Below are positions 22,815 through 31,570 of a DNA stretch of 64,000 nucleotides, piece after piece. Source of the stretch: a virus. The stretch covers positions 1 to 64,000 of IMG/VR virus record IMGVR_UViG_3300030060_003910. The stretch is one strand, 5' to 3'. Under the pieces are notes generated by a model, which saw only the letters and a program-made list of their open reading frames with translations, was not told where the DNA came from and searched no databases. Numbering within the stretch: the first letter of the stretch is position 1; each line of letters opens with the position of its first letter. Position numbers and translations under genes: made by a program.

Positions 22815-24680
22815 ATGACTCAAGCCCCAAACAAAAAGATTTTATCAGATATTACTGTTCACATGAAATATGCAAAATACAACCCAGAATTACTCCGAAG
22901 AGAATCGTGGGATGAAATTGTTGAAAGAAATATGCAAATGCACATCAAAACCTATCCTCAATTAGAAGAGGATATTCGTGATGTTTATACTCACTTTGTC
23001 AAAACCAAGAAAGTTTTGCCTTCTATGCGCTCAATGCAATTTGGCGGTAAGCCAATTGAAATTAGCCCAAACCGTGTCTATAATTGTGCTTATATGCCAA
23101 TTGATACTCATGTTGCTTTTAGTGAAGCCATGTTTCTTTTGTTAGGAGGAACAGGCGTTGGATATTCTGTTCAGAGACATCATGTAGAATTAATGTCTGC
23201 TATTCAGCATCCCAATCCAAATCGCCAACGACGCTATTTGGTGAATGATTCAATAGAGGGCTGGGCTGATGCAGTAAAGATTCTAATGGAATGCTATTCT
23301 GGTATTAGAACATCTACACCTACATTTGATTATTCTGATATTAGACCAAAAGGTTCTCTTTTGAAAACTTCTGGTGGAAAAGCACCCGGCCCACAACCAT
23401 TGAGAGAATGTCTCGTTAAAATTGAAGGTATGCTTCAAAACATTCCTAATGGTTCTATGTTGAAACCAATTCAAGCACACGATATTATGTGTCATATTGC
23501 AGATGCAGTTCTTAGTGGCGGTATTCGTCGTGCGGCTATGATTAGCCTATTTTCAGCAGACGACCATGAAATGATTGCTTGTAAATCTGGTAATTGGTGG
23601 GAAAACAATCCACAAAGAGGTAGAGCAAACAATTCAGCAGTTCTTTTGCGACACCGAGTAACAAAAGAATTCTTTATGGATTTGTGGAATAGAATTAAAG
23701 CATCTGGTTCTGGAGAGCCGGGCATTTACTTCAACAATGATAAAGACTGGGGAACAAACCCCTGTTGTGAAATTGCGCTCCGACCATATCAATTCTGCAA
23801 TCTAACCGAGGTTAATGCTTCAGATATTACAGACCAAGCAGATTTAGAATCAAGAGTTTCTGCCGCCGCTTTCCTCGGAACACTTCAAGCGGGTTATACT
23901 GATTTCCATTATCTTCGTGAAGTATGGCGTAAAGCAACAGAAAAGGATGCTTTGCTCGGTGTTTCCATGACAGGTATTGCTTCAAATGTTGTTGAACATT
24001 TGGATTTAGAAATGGCCGCTTATGAAGTTAAGAAAGAGAATGAGCGTGTTGCTAAAGAAATCGGTATCAATCCAGCATCAAGAACAACCTGCGTTAAACC
24101 TGCTGGAACCACTTCTCTTGTTTTAGGGACTTCTTCAGGAATCCACGCATATCACGATGAGTATTACATTCGCCGTTTGCGTGTTGGTAAGAATGAGGCA
24201 ATCTATGGTTATCTCGCAAACAATCATCCCGAATTGGTTGAGGATGAGTTCTTTAACCCGCACGAACAGGCAGTTATTTCAGTTCCTCAAAAAGCACCCG
24301 AAAGGGCAATTACACGCCACGAATCAGTATTTGATTTGTTAGAGCGAGTCAAAAACTTTAGTATTCGTTGGGTTCGTGCAGGACACAATGATGGCCTGAA
24401 TACTCACAATGTTTCCGCTACAATTTCTATCAAAGAAGATGAATGGGAAACCGTAGCCGATTGGATGTGGTTAAACCGGCATTATTATAACGGTCTTTCT
24501 GTTCTCCCATATGACGGAGGAACATATACTCAAGCACCTTTTGAAACCTGTGATAAACAAACCTATGATAAATTGACTGAGGCACTTCAAGATGTTGATT
24601 TAACAATGGTTCAAGAATTACAGGATGATACAGACCTCTCAGGTGAATTAGCCTGTGCTGGCGGTGCTTGCGAAATTTAA
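22815..24680 (+). CDS. nrdJ: Adenosylcobalamin-dependent (class II) ribonucleotide reductase
   Basis: The 621-residue protein converts ribonucleotides to deoxyribonucleotides for viral DNA synthesis. Visible elements are YNCAYMPI (first active-site Cys), GGTGVGYS, a NPCCEIAL plus FCNLTEVN block holding the radical-site and substrate-specificity residues, and a C-terminal CAGGACEI cysteine pair for reduction. No R2 or NrdG partner lies nearby, and the layout resembles monomeric class II enzymes. It depends on cobalamin from the host or sea. I chose the ATG at 22815 after AGGTGTTAAAT rather than a GTG at 22806. Confidence 0.9.
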   Translation: MTQAPNKKILSDITVHMKYAKYNPELLRRESWDEIVERNMQMHIKTYPQLEEDIRDVYTHFVKTKKVLPSMRSMQFGGKPIEISPNRVYNCAYMPIDTHVAFSEAMFLLLGGTGVGYSVQRHHVELMSAIQHPNPNRQRRYLVNDSIEGWADAVKILMECYSGIRTSTPTFDYSDIRPKGSLLKTSGGKAPGPQPLRECLVKIEGMLQNIPNGSMLKPIQAHDIMCHIADAVLSGGIRRAAMISLFSADDHEMIACKSGNWWENNPQRGRANNSAVLLRHRVTKEFFMDLWNRIKASGSGEPGIYFNNDKDWGTNPCCEIALRPYQFCNLTEVNASDITDQADLESRVSAAAFLGTLQAGYTDFHYLREVWRKATEKDALLGVSMTGIASNVVEHLDLEMAAYEVKKENERVAKEIGINPASRTTCVKPAGTTSLVLGTSSGIHAYHDEYYIRRLRVGKNEAIYGYLANNHPELVEDEFFNPHEQAVISVPQKAPERAITRHESVFDLLERVKNFSIRWVRAGHNDGLNTHNVSATISIKEDEWETVADWMWLNRHYYNGLSVLPYDGGTYTQAPFETCDKQTYDKLTEALQDVDLTMVQELQDDTDLSGELACAGGACEI

Positions 24681-24689
24681 GGTGATTAA

Positions 24690-25064
24690 ATGAAACTCTC
24701 CAAAATTTCTAATTTTGAAGAGTATTTAGATGTAATAACAATAATGGCTAGAGATTTATCCGATGAATCTTTGCATAGAATAGGTATGGCAATCAATGTC
24801 TGTGATTCCTACATGGATGAGCAGGAAAAAATATATAGGCTAAATACCACTCTCAAAAAATGTCTCTGGGAATATGAAGAAGCAATCAACATGGGCTTTC
24901 ATAAATTCATAATCAAACAGACAGGTAAAATTAAAGAATTACTTAACTACCACCACTACAATTGTGAAGGAAAATCATGTGATGTTTGTAATATATTAAA
25001 AGAAACTAAAATAAAAATGGTGATTAATAATGAAAGAAAAGAACCCAGAATATATTCTCAATAA
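24690..25064 (+). CDS. Hypothetical helical protein with C-terminal Cys pair
   Basis: The 124-residue protein starts MKLSKISNFEEYLDV after AAGGTGATTAA. It is mostly helical, with HHYNCEGKSCDVCN near residue 90 that might bind metal. It follows the reductase and could be cotranscribed. Function unknown. Confidence 0.7.
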   Translation: MKLSKISNFEEYLDVITIMARDLSDESLHRIGMAINVCDSYMDEQEKIYRLNTTLKKCLWEYEEAINMGFHKFIIKQTGKIKELLNYHHYNCEGKSCDVCNILKETKIKMVINNERKEPRIYSQ

Positions 25065-25191
25065 GAGAAGCAATAAACCAATAGCCACACGCTGTCGTGT
25101 GTGCGGTGGGCAACTTTTGTTAGCCCATGAAATCAAAAATGAAATCCATGATAAGTGTGATAATGATGATAAAAATGTATATATGATGTGA
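25030..25191 (+). CDS. Small zinc-binding protein (53 aa)
   Basis: It starts MKEKNPEYILNKRSN. A CRVCGG motif and a later HDKC make a probable zinc knuckle. It overlaps the preceding gene by 35 bases in another frame. Function unknown. Confidence 0.65.
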   Translation: MKEKNPEYILNKRSNKPIATRCRVCGGQLLLAHEIKNEIHDKCDNDDKNVYMM

Positions 25192-25195
25192 TATA

Positions 25196-26353
25196 ATGAA
25201 ACTAAGAATTAAAAAACCAAATGATAGTAATGATTATTTTGAAACAAACATTACTTGTGCTACCTATGCTTTTAGGGACATTATGACAGTTGGTTATCTA
25301 CGAAATGCTAAAGACCCAATCCAAGCAGGATTAGAAGCCTTTTGGAAAGATATTATTTCTCCTAGAAAATCAAGGAGAACCTATTATAATGGCTTTGGAT
25401 ATAACTTTCATCATATTGTTTTTATTGAAGGTTGCCCTATCGTTCTTTCAAGAGAAGGCATTCGTTATCAATTGAATGGTAAGTCTTACAGCCTTGCTAC
25501 TATTTGTTCAGCACTATCAAGGATTACCTATAAATCATGTTTTGAGAAGAAGCCAGAGGCTTTGTTGTCTGCTTTGTATTCTACACTCAATTTGCCAGAA
25601 AATGTTAAGTATTGTATTGAAAATCGTGCACCATTTCATTTCTTCCAAGACTTTGAAAAGCAAGATGTTCGTTTGAATGTGGTTCAAATTGATGATAAGA
25701 TGCTTGCTATGGAAATTAGCGATGGTGTTTGGGGTGAAATAACTCCTAAGCAACTAGACTCTTACTGTAATTTTTATGTTCATGGTAAGCGCAGAGGCTC
25801 ATGGAAGTATCTTTCTCCTAAATCCCTATATACTAGGTTGATGGGTCGTGAACCAACGGAGGCTGAATTGAAAGTGATGGTTGCCTTTTTGATGCAGAAC
25901 AGAATGCAAGACATTGTGGACGCAAGAGCATTAGAATTGGTGGCTGATATGTTGATTCAACATAAAGGCCGACTATCTGCTGAGTATGACAATGATGGAG
26001 TATTGACTGACCTTTTCGTTAGAGGCAAGGATTATGACTGGCGATTGACAAATAATCGCTATAAGTCTGGTATTCAAATGGTTTCAACCTATGTCTGGCA
26101 ACCAGTCGTAGAAGCCATTAAGAGCAAAGACGACCTTAACGAAATCATTGATAAAAAATTATCCGAACCAGATTGGCGTGGCCCGATTTGTATTGATAAT
26201 ATGGCTGATGGTTCTCCATTGGGCGACCAATTCGCCGCAAGAGCATTAGCCCTTCTTAACGACTCTTTTACAATAACAATAGTGAATACGATTAAGCGGT
26301 ATCTTGCCGCCGAACCAAATGAATATAGGATTGATAATAATGATTTGCGATGA
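25196..26353 (+). CDS. Hypothetical protein (385 aa)
   Basis: It starts MKLRIKKPNDSNDYF and is mixed alpha/beta, with basic segments (PRKSRRTYYNG, YVHGKRRGSWKYLSPKSL). No Walker, nuclease or metal motif is evident. The end overlaps the TFB gene by 14 bases. Given its basic patches it may bind DNA. Not recognised. Confidence 0.78.
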   Translation: MKLRIKKPNDSNDYFETNITCATYAFRDIMTVGYLRNAKDPIQAGLEAFWKDIISPRKSRRTYYNGFGYNFHHIVFIEGCPIVLSREGIRYQLNGKSYSLATICSALSRITYKSCFEKKPEALLSALYSTLNLPENVKYCIENRAPFHFFQDFEKQDVRLNVVQIDDKMLAMEISDGVWGEITPKQLDSYCNFYVHGKRRGSWKYLSPKSLYTRLMGREPTEAELKVMVAFLMQNRMQDIVDARALELVADMLIQHKGRLSAEYDNDGVLTDLFVRGKDYDWRLTNNRYKSGIQMVSTYVWQPVVEAIKSKDDLNEIIDKKLSEPDWRGPICIDNMADGSPLGDQFAARALALLNDSFTITIVNTIKRYLAAEPNEYRIDNNDLR

Positions 26354-27197
26354 ATGTGGTAGTAATGATAACTCATTTGATGAGATACAAGGCGAAAGAG
26401 TTTGTAATAACTGTGGACTTATCTTAGTCCAAGAGATGTTTGAAGAAACCGTTCATATTTTAGATACGGGCGGAAACCTCAAACATTCTGCTGATAAAGG
26501 CAGATTAGGTTCTGTTATCACAGGTAAAGGTTCTTACAAATTCAATAAGTTCGGTAAGAATAGCGTGATTCCTCAACATATTCAAAATGCTTTAATGCAT
26601 TGTAATATGATTTTGGCTCATGTTGCTCCAGATTTGGGGCTAAACGAGCGTGTTGAGAAACTGTATCTTGATTTACATAACAAAGGCATATTTGGAAGAA
26701 GTCAAATTGAAGCAAGAGCAACGGCTGTTATCTTTTATGCTTTGAGAGAAAACGGAACACCTCATACCTTTGCAGAAGTTTCTGCTGAATTTGATGCTAA
26801 TTTAAAATCAGTTAAGAGATTAGTTAGAAAGATTAATCAAGTCTTTAGAAACAAAGCAGGATACAATCCTGTTAATCCACAGTATCTGTTAGAGAAAACT
26901 CTCAACGACATTACCGATGATTTAGTCTTTAGACGACAAACTATCAAAGTGTTGGAGTTCTTTGAAACAAAAGTAGCGCAGAATACCTTCAACAAAGGAA
27001 GGTCATATTATGCGTCTATCATTTGGATTTCAGCAAACATGAATGTGAACACGATGATAACTCAAAATCTAATCACAAAGAAAACGGGGTTCTCTCGTTT
27101 CAATATTAGGAGACAAACAAAAGCAATTCTATCTATGATTGGTTTAGAACTAGCCAGCCAAGTAAAGGGAAAACAATTAAGTGAATTAGGTGAATAA
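26340..27197 (+). CDS. tfb: Transcription initiation factor TFB (TFIIB-like)
   Basis: The 285-residue protein starts MICDECGSNDNSF. The zinc ribbon has CDEC (residue 3) and CNNC (residue 22). A B-finger-like segment (SVITGKGSYKFNKFGK) follows, then two helical cyclin-fold repeats (about residues 80-170 and 180-280). TFB bridges RNA polymerase to TATA-bound TBP. A virus-encoded copy would steer host polymerase to viral promoters, consistent with the repeated GGACTCCTTTATATAC boxes. Upstream in-frame residues were dropped because the CxxC begins directly after this ATG. Confidence 0.9.
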   Translation: MICDECGSNDNSFDEIQGERVCNNCGLILVQEMFEETVHILDTGGNLKHSADKGRLGSVITGKGSYKFNKFGKNSVIPQHIQNALMHCNMILAHVAPDLGLNERVEKLYLDLHNKGIFGRSQIEARATAVIFYALRENGTPHTFAEVSAEFDANLKSVKRLVRKINQVFRNKAGYNPVNPQYLLEKTLNDITDDLVFRRQTIKVLEFFETKVAQNTFNKGRSYYASIIWISANMNVNTMITQNLITKKTGFSRFNIRRQTKAILSMIGLELASQVKGKQLSELGE

Positions 27198-27198
27198 T

Positions 27199-27522
27199 AT
27201 GTTTGAAAAAGAATGGAATAAAATAGCAAAAAAAGTATATAAGAACGCAGTTAATCACGGGTTTTGGAAAGAAACCCCGAATGATGGTGAACGCATGGCT
27301 TTAATCCATGCTGAAATTAGTGAAGCACTTGAGGCTTTGCGTGATGGAAACCCATCATCTTCAAAGATTATTGAGTTCAGTAATCTTGAAGAAGAATTAG
27401 CCGATGCAGTAATTCGTATTATGGATTATGCTTTTGGCAAAGATTTAGATATTGCAGGAGCAATTCTAGCAAAAATAGAATATAATGAAAGCCGTGAATT
27501 TATGCATGGTAAATCGTTTTGA
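27199..27522 (+). CDS. MazG-like nucleotide pyrophosphohydrolase
   Basis: The 107-residue protein has the MazG/all-alpha NTP pyrophosphatase pattern: HAEISEALEAL (ExxE) near residue 37 and LEEELADAVIRIMDYA (ExxxD) near residue 65. These enzymes hydrolyse NTPs or dNTPs to monophosphates and may reset alarmone or nucleotide pools. Small viral MazG proteins are common in marine phages. Start at ATG 27199, after GGTGAATAAT. Confidence 0.82.
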   Translation: MFEKEWNKIAKKVYKNAVNHGFWKETPNDGERMALIHAEISEALEALRDGNPSSSKIIEFSNLEEELADAVIRIMDYAFGKDLDIAGAILAKIEYNESREFMHGKSF

Positions 27523-27532
27523 GGTGAATATA

Positions 27533-27715
27533 ATGGTTGTTTTTGGCATTAAAAAAGGAACAGGCAGAACCTATTGCAGATTATGTAGAGAAACTATACA
27601 AAATGGACAGCCCACTATTTATGTTAGCGGCTACCGAACAAGTGGGCAGATTCACGCCCTAACAGAACATTGTTTCTATCTTAGAGAAACATTAGAAAAA
27701 ATAAAGGAGGAATAA
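27533..27715 (+). CDS. Small zinc-finger protein (60 aa)
   Basis: It starts MVVFGIKKGTGRTYCRLCRETI after GAGGTGAATATA. CRLC pairs with ALTEHC to give a probable C2HC zinc site, reminiscent of PARP-type fingers. Function unknown. Confidence 0.7.
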   Translation: MVVFGIKKGTGRTYCRLCRETIQNGQPTIYVSGYRTSGQIHALTEHCFYLRETLEKIKEE

Positions 27716-27717
27716 AT

Positions 27718-27984
27718 ATGAATGAATTTAATAAAAAGAAAGAAAGATTAATTATGGGATATAATCTTTATATTGAGGATTATGAATCAGACATTACATT
27801 TGAAGAATTTTTGATTTTACGCATTTTGAATCAAGAAGATGAAATTGACGCACTTATGAAGGAGTTAATAAAATATAATCCCCCGTATTTAGAAGAGGTT
27901 GATGAAGCAGTTGAAGAAATTTTAGACACTCTTAAAAAACAAGATAAAGAAGCGGAAGAAAAATTTAAGGAGGAATATCAATGA
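27718..27984 (+). CDS. Acidic helical protein (88 aa)
   Basis: It starts MNEFNKKKERLIMGYN and is very rich in Glu and Asp in its C-terminal half, all-helical. It is coupled by ATGA to the E1-like gene. It lacks a beta-grasp pattern or GG end, so it is not the ubiquitin-like partner. Function unknown. Confidence 0.72.
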   Translation: MNEFNKKKERLIMGYNLYIEDYESDITFEEFLILRILNQEDEIDALMKELIKYNPPYLEEVDEAVEEILDTLKKQDKEAEEKFKEEYQ

Positions 27985-28538
27985 GAAAAATATTAGTAGT
28001 TGGAGCAGGTGGAATTGGGAGTTTCTTGATTCCTACTTTGGATAAAGTCGGTCTTTACCGCATTCATGTGGCTGACCCTGATGGTGTAGAAACAAAGAAT
28101 CTACCTTATCAAAACTTTAAGAAAGGTCATGTTGGGCAGAATAAGGCTCAAGTAATGATGGATTCCTACGAATCTGTTAGTTCTTTTAGTAAATACCCAA
28201 TTTTAACGGCAAAACAAATGGAGGGCTATGACCTTGTGGTTTGTTGTGTTGATAACTTGGGCGTGAGGCGAACTTTATACAACACAACCCTTAAATGGCT
28301 TGACTTACGAGCGCAAGGCAGAAATGCCGCCCTTGTGTCGCATAAGGCCGACCCGAAGATGTATGATATGCTCTTAGCAGGTGAAGAAGGTTCATTCAGT
28401 TGTCAAGGAGATTCATGGGATGGAACAAATAGTAATGTTCACTTTATGCAGGTCGCAATTGCTGGATTAGGTTCACAATGGATTCAAAGATACTTCAATG
28501 AAGAAGAAGTGAGAGATTATATGGTGGTGAATGTATGA
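27981..28538 (+). CDS. ThiF/MoeB/E1-like adenylating protein
   Basis: The 185-residue protein begins MRKILVVGAGGIGSFLIPTL, the Rossmann ATP-binding start of E1-like enzymes, followed by HVADPDGVETKNLPYQNF, the canonical DxDxVExxNLxxQ block. VVCCVDNLGVRRTLY and a later SFSCQGD (candidate catalytic Cys) followed by AIAGLGSQWI also fit the fold. It lacks the zinc CxxC pairs of larger members. E1-like enzymes adenylate the C-terminal GG of ubiquitin-like or sulfur-carrier proteins; the 22140 product is the obvious candidate substrate. Confidence 0.82.
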   Translation: MRKILVVGAGGIGSFLIPTLDKVGLYRIHVADPDGVETKNLPYQNFKKGHVGQNKAQVMMDSYESVSSFSKYPILTAKQMEGYDLVVCCVDNLGVRRTLYNTTLKWLDLRAQGRNAALVSHKADPKMYDMLLAGEEGSFSCQGDSWDGTNSNVHFMQVAIAGLGSQWIQRYFNEEEVRDYMVVNV

Positions 28539-29581
28539 GTAGAAAAAGGAGATTTTGGACAGATGAACAGTTAGCATTTCTTGTTGTTTGCAGGACAAAG
28601 AGACAAACATGGGAACAAATTGCTCATTCTATGCAGGAAAAGTTCGGTTTTTGGAGAAGCCCTGCTAGTATTGGAGCAAAATATCGCAGTCTTTTTGATG
28701 GCGACCACGCGAAAGAATATACACCCGAACAATCAAAATTCATTGTTGATTGTTATTTAAATCATTTCCAAACAAAAATAATTCTTGATGGTTATTTTGA
28801 ACAATTTGGTCAAACTATCAATAAATCAGATATTGATGAAGTCGTTAAAAAGCATCTAGCGACTGAAAAGAAAGTAGATGCTGAAATTAAAACAATAAAA
28901 ACAAAAATTAAGGAGAGAAAAAATATGAAAAGAAAAACATGGACAAAAGAAGAAGATGAGCAATTGCTTGCTTGTGGTTCTTGGAAGAAAGCGATGGAAT
29001 TACAGAATGGTCGCTCAAGGTCGGCTAAAAATGCTCGTTGGGCGTTGCTACAACAGCAAAAGAAAAAGAAAGGCGCAAAGCGTGGCCGAATGACAAAGGC
29101 TGAATTGGAAATGATTCGCAATTGTGAAACCGTTGAAGAAGCATTGGCTTTGAATTTGCGAAAGCCCGAAACAATTATTCGGCAATTTGCTACCTTTAAC
29201 TCAAAGAAGAAAGAAGTTGTTCTTGCTGTTGGGCCTAAGCCAAAGAAGCAAAAGAAGGTGCGTAAGCAATATGCCCCTCGTTGGACGAAAGAAGAGGATT
29301 ATGACCTCATCTTGAACTTTTACGAACTTTCAATTGATGAAGCCCGAAACCGATTCAATCGGTCATACGGGACTATCGCAACCCGCTTAGAAAAGTTGGT
29401 TGATAGCACAAAGCCTGAGCATATCTCTATGCTTATGGAGGCTTCTAAGGAAATTAAGAGTCGCAAGGAAGCACAGAAACCAACGCCCAAAAAGAGCCGC
29501 AGAACGCTACGCAAGGAGCGAAAGAAGGCTAAGAAAGAGGCTAAGTTGAAGGCCAAGTTGCAGAAAATCCGAGGTGAATAA
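28535..29581 (+). CDS. Myb/SANT-like DNA-binding protein with three repeats
   Basis: The 348-residue protein contains three tryptophan-led helical repeats: RFWTDEQLAFLVV (residue 6), KTWTKEEDEQLLA (residue 132) and PRWTKEEDYDLIL (residue 249). Each is followed by a helix-turn-helix with a basic recognition helix. The linkers and the C-terminal 40 residues are extremely Lys/Arg-rich. Such repeats bind DNA in transcription or chromatin proteins. It lies between the E1-like and JAMM genes with four-base and two-base spacing. Confidence 0.78.
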   Translation: MSRKRRFWTDEQLAFLVVCRTKRQTWEQIAHSMQEKFGFWRSPASIGAKYRSLFDGDHAKEYTPEQSKFIVDCYLNHFQTKIILDGYFEQFGQTINKSDIDEVVKKHLATEKKVDAEIKTIKTKIKERKNMKRKTWTKEEDEQLLACGSWKKAMELQNGRSRSAKNARWALLQQQKKKKGAKRGRMTKAELEMIRNCETVEEALALNLRKPETIIRQFATFNSKKKEVVLAVGPKPKKQKKVRKQYAPRWTKEEDYDLILNFYELSIDEARNRFNRSYGTIATRLEKLVDSTKPEHISMLMEASKEIKSRKEAQKPTPKKSRRTLRKERKKAKKEAKLKAKLQKIRGE

Positions 29582-29583
29582 AC

Positions 29584-30165
29584 ATGGGAAGAATTAAAGA
29601 TAAAATGATTAAAGATGGTGATGACGACGATGATGATGGTTATGACCATTATGAGATTGAACAAGCGGAATTGGAGTATTTCCGACAAAAAGTGATTGAG
29701 GACATTGGAAACCTTCACGAAGAATTGTTTCAAGAACAGTTTAAAACAACGACTGTTGATAGAAACAAGTTTGAAGGTGCAGTTATGCACGATTTAAATT
29801 TCCACGCTGCAATTTGGAAGGCTTCAACAGAAACCCTTCCTAATCTTGAAGTGCAGGTTGTTATTGACAACAACAACAATTGTTTCGTTTCAACCGGAAG
29901 TCCGGGCTATGTTGATTTTTTCCAACCACCAGTCGGCATGACTCTTCCTATTCGTTGTTGGATTCATACTCATCCATTTGGGGCCGCATATTTTAGCGGA
30001 ACTGATATTCGGACTGTTTCTATTTGGGAACCAAACATGGAATGTGCATATGTTCTTGGAGACAATCAGTATGGTTTTTGGGAGAACCAATTTAATCCTA
30101 AACAATTAGAAATATTTTTGGACAATGAAGTGCAAAAAACTCAAACATGGGGTGAAGAAGAATGA
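29584..30165 (+). CDS. JAMM/MPN metallopeptidase (deubiquitinase-like)
   Basis: The 193-residue protein carries HTHPFGAAYFSGTD around residues 124-137, which matches the JAMM motif HxHPx6SxxD binding catalytic zinc. An upstream Glu in the EVQVV strand could be the general base. The N-terminus has an acidic DGDDDDDDGYD stretch and helices. JAMM enzymes remove ubiquitin-like proteins from targets or trim their C-termini. It could remove SY after GG in the 22140 protein or reverse conjugation. A tail-assembly role, like lambda K, is an alternative, but this gene sits among early functions. Confidence 0.85.
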   Translation: MGRIKDKMIKDGDDDDDDGYDHYEIEQAELEYFRQKVIEDIGNLHEELFQEQFKTTTVDRNKFEGAVMHDLNFHAAIWKASTETLPNLEVQVVIDNNNNCFVSTGSPGYVDFFQPPVGMTLPIRCWIHTHPFGAAYFSGTDIRTVSIWEPNMECAYVLGDNQYGFWENQFNPKQLEIFLDNEVQKTQTWGEEE

Positions 30166-30452
30166 GAGGAAAACCTCTTAAAAGAGGATTAAGCACAGCC
30201 GCAAAATATCCAGATAGACCAATGCGAGAATTTGAAAAAATTTCTTTGAAGGATAGAGCAGAGCGACACGCAAAGGCTCATCCTAACGATAAGAATAAAT
30301 TAAAGGAAAACAAAGGTGTTCAATGGGCAAAGTCAAGAAAGACTGAGCGAGATAAGAAATTGAAGGAGTTTTACAAAACTCATGTTTATACTTGGGTTTC
30401 CGAAACTAACCGAGCATGGGTAGCAATTCCACAATTGGAGGAAGAAGAATGA
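30162..30452 (+). CDS. Small basic protein (96 aa)
   Basis: It starts MRGKPLKRGLSTAAKYPD and is rich in Lys and Arg throughout (KDRAERHAKAHPNDKNK). No fold is evident. It may bind nucleic acid. Coupled to the JAMM gene by ATGA. Confidence 0.7.
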   Translation: MRGKPLKRGLSTAAKYPDRPMREFEKISLKDRAERHAKAHPNDKNKLKENKGVQWAKSRKTERDKKLKEFYKTHVYTWVSETNRAWVAIPQLEEEE

Positions 30453-30808
30453 ACATTATTATACCCGACCATGCAATACACCGAACAGAATTGAGAATGA
30501 AAACTCCTGATATGGAAATGTCAGAAGAAGAAAAACTTGTTGAGCAACACAAAGAAAAGTTTCCCAACCAACATTACATTGTCTATTCTAATTGGACTGA
30601 TGCTATGCTTTGTTTGAAGCAGAAAGTTTTTATCACCCCAAAATGTCTGGGTGAGTTTAACTACAGCGAAAAGGGTCAAACTCCCACTTGCGATTATTGC
30701 GATGAAAGAAACACTTGGATTTTGAAAGAGTTTCACTACGATTTGGAGGATTTGGACTGGTTGATGGAGAACGGCCCATTCGCCCCAAATAAGGAGGTGA
30801 AAGAATGA
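30449..30808 (+). CDS. Small protein with C-terminal zinc site (119 aa)
   Basis: I chose MNIIIPDHAIHRTEL at 30449 after GGAGGAAGAAGA. A CLGEF...CDYCDE arrangement near residues 65-85 may bind zinc. Otherwise acidic. Function unknown. Confidence 0.68.
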   Translation: MNIIIPDHAIHRTELRMKTPDMEMSEEEKLVEQHKEKFPNQHYIVYSNWTDAMLCLKQKVFITPKCLGEFNYSEKGQTPTCDYCDERNTWILKEFHYDLEDLDWLMENGPFAPNKEVKE

Positions 30809-31044
30809 AGGTTGAAATTAACGGAATGGATTTCAAAGAATGGATGGTTGCCTTTGAAAAGCAAAGGAACCATATGAACCAAATTATTGCAGAAACTCTT
30901 GGTGAAAGTGTTGAAAAAGTCAAGAATGATATGGATAATATGACTCATATTGCTCTTTTATATCATGAAGGGAAAATTTCAGAAGAGGAATTTACTCGTC
31001 TAATGACCCAAGAGTTTCCTGAATTAATGGAGGAAGAAGAATGA
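30805..31044 (+). CDS. Small acidic helical protein (79 aa)
   Basis: It starts MKVEINGMDFKEWMV and ends ELMEEEE over the next ribosome-binding site. Helical with many Met and Glu residues. Function unknown. Confidence 0.7.
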   Translation: MKVEINGMDFKEWMVAFEKQRNHMNQIIAETLGESVEKVKNDMDNMTHIALLYHEGKISEEEFTRLMTQEFPELMEEEE

Positions 31045-31355
31045 CGGAAGAAAAGAAAGACTTTTGGTGGAGAATACCGTGGAATGTTTTAGCAAAAAGA
31101 CCTGGAGGAATTAGGTATAATCAAGTTTTGACTTGGTTAGAAAATGAACACAATGAAGCGTATAATCATTGGGTTTCAATTGAAAATGATTATCGTAAAG
31201 ACTTCACTTTTGGAAATTATGCTCGTATTTTGACTTGGCTAGAAGAGGAATATATTGAACTATTTATTCAATGGAAGCCAGTCCTTAAACAAATTGAGGT
31301 TGAATCGGAAAAATCGGCAAGAGAATTAGCGAGAAAGAGAGGTTGGGTAAAATGA
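31041..31355 (+). CDS. Small Trp-rich protein (104 aa)
   Basis: It starts MTEEKKDFWWRIPWNV and has repeated TWLE segments (VLTWLENEHNEAYNHW and ILTWLEEEYIELFIQW), suggesting an internal helical duplication. Coupled to the cochaperonin gene. Function unknown. Confidence 0.72.
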   Translation: MTEEKKDFWWRIPWNVLAKRPGGIRYNQVLTWLENEHNEAYNHWVSIENDYRKDFTFGNYARILTWLEEEYIELFIQWKPVLKQIEVESEKSARELARKRGWVK

Positions 31356-31570
31356 AGGCTTTAGGTAAATATGCAATAATTAAACTAGAAAACTCTACCT
31401 CTAAATCAGGTATTCAGGTTAGGATTGATAGCACAGGTATTGTGCATTCATGTCCTTCAATGCCTGAAATTGAAGGTAAATTGGTTTTGTTTGATGATAG
31501 ACACCGTTTCGTATCTCACGATGATATGATTATTGTTTCTACTGAACACTTATTGGGAGTGATTGAATGA
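31352..31570 (+). CDS. groES: GroES-like cochaperonin
   Basis: The 72-residue protein starts MKALGKYAIIKLENS and ends HLLGVIE, as do GroES proteins (LGDRVxVK at the start, ILAVIE at the end). KLVLFDDRHRFVSHDDMIIVSTEHLL matches the C-terminal strand region. The mobile-loop region (KSGIQVRIDS) is short, so the protein is smaller than the usual 95 residues. It precedes the chaperonin gene with ATGA overlap, which supports the pairing. Confidence 0.75.
   Translation: MKALGKYAIIKLENSTSKSGIQVRIDSTGIVHSCPSMPEIEGKLVLFDDRHRFVSHDDMIIVSTEHLLGVIE

Noticed and set aside
27718-27984. Small gene before the E1-like gene considered as the ubiquitin-like partner
   Set aside because: It is all-helical and acidic with no terminal GG; the 22140 product fits far better.
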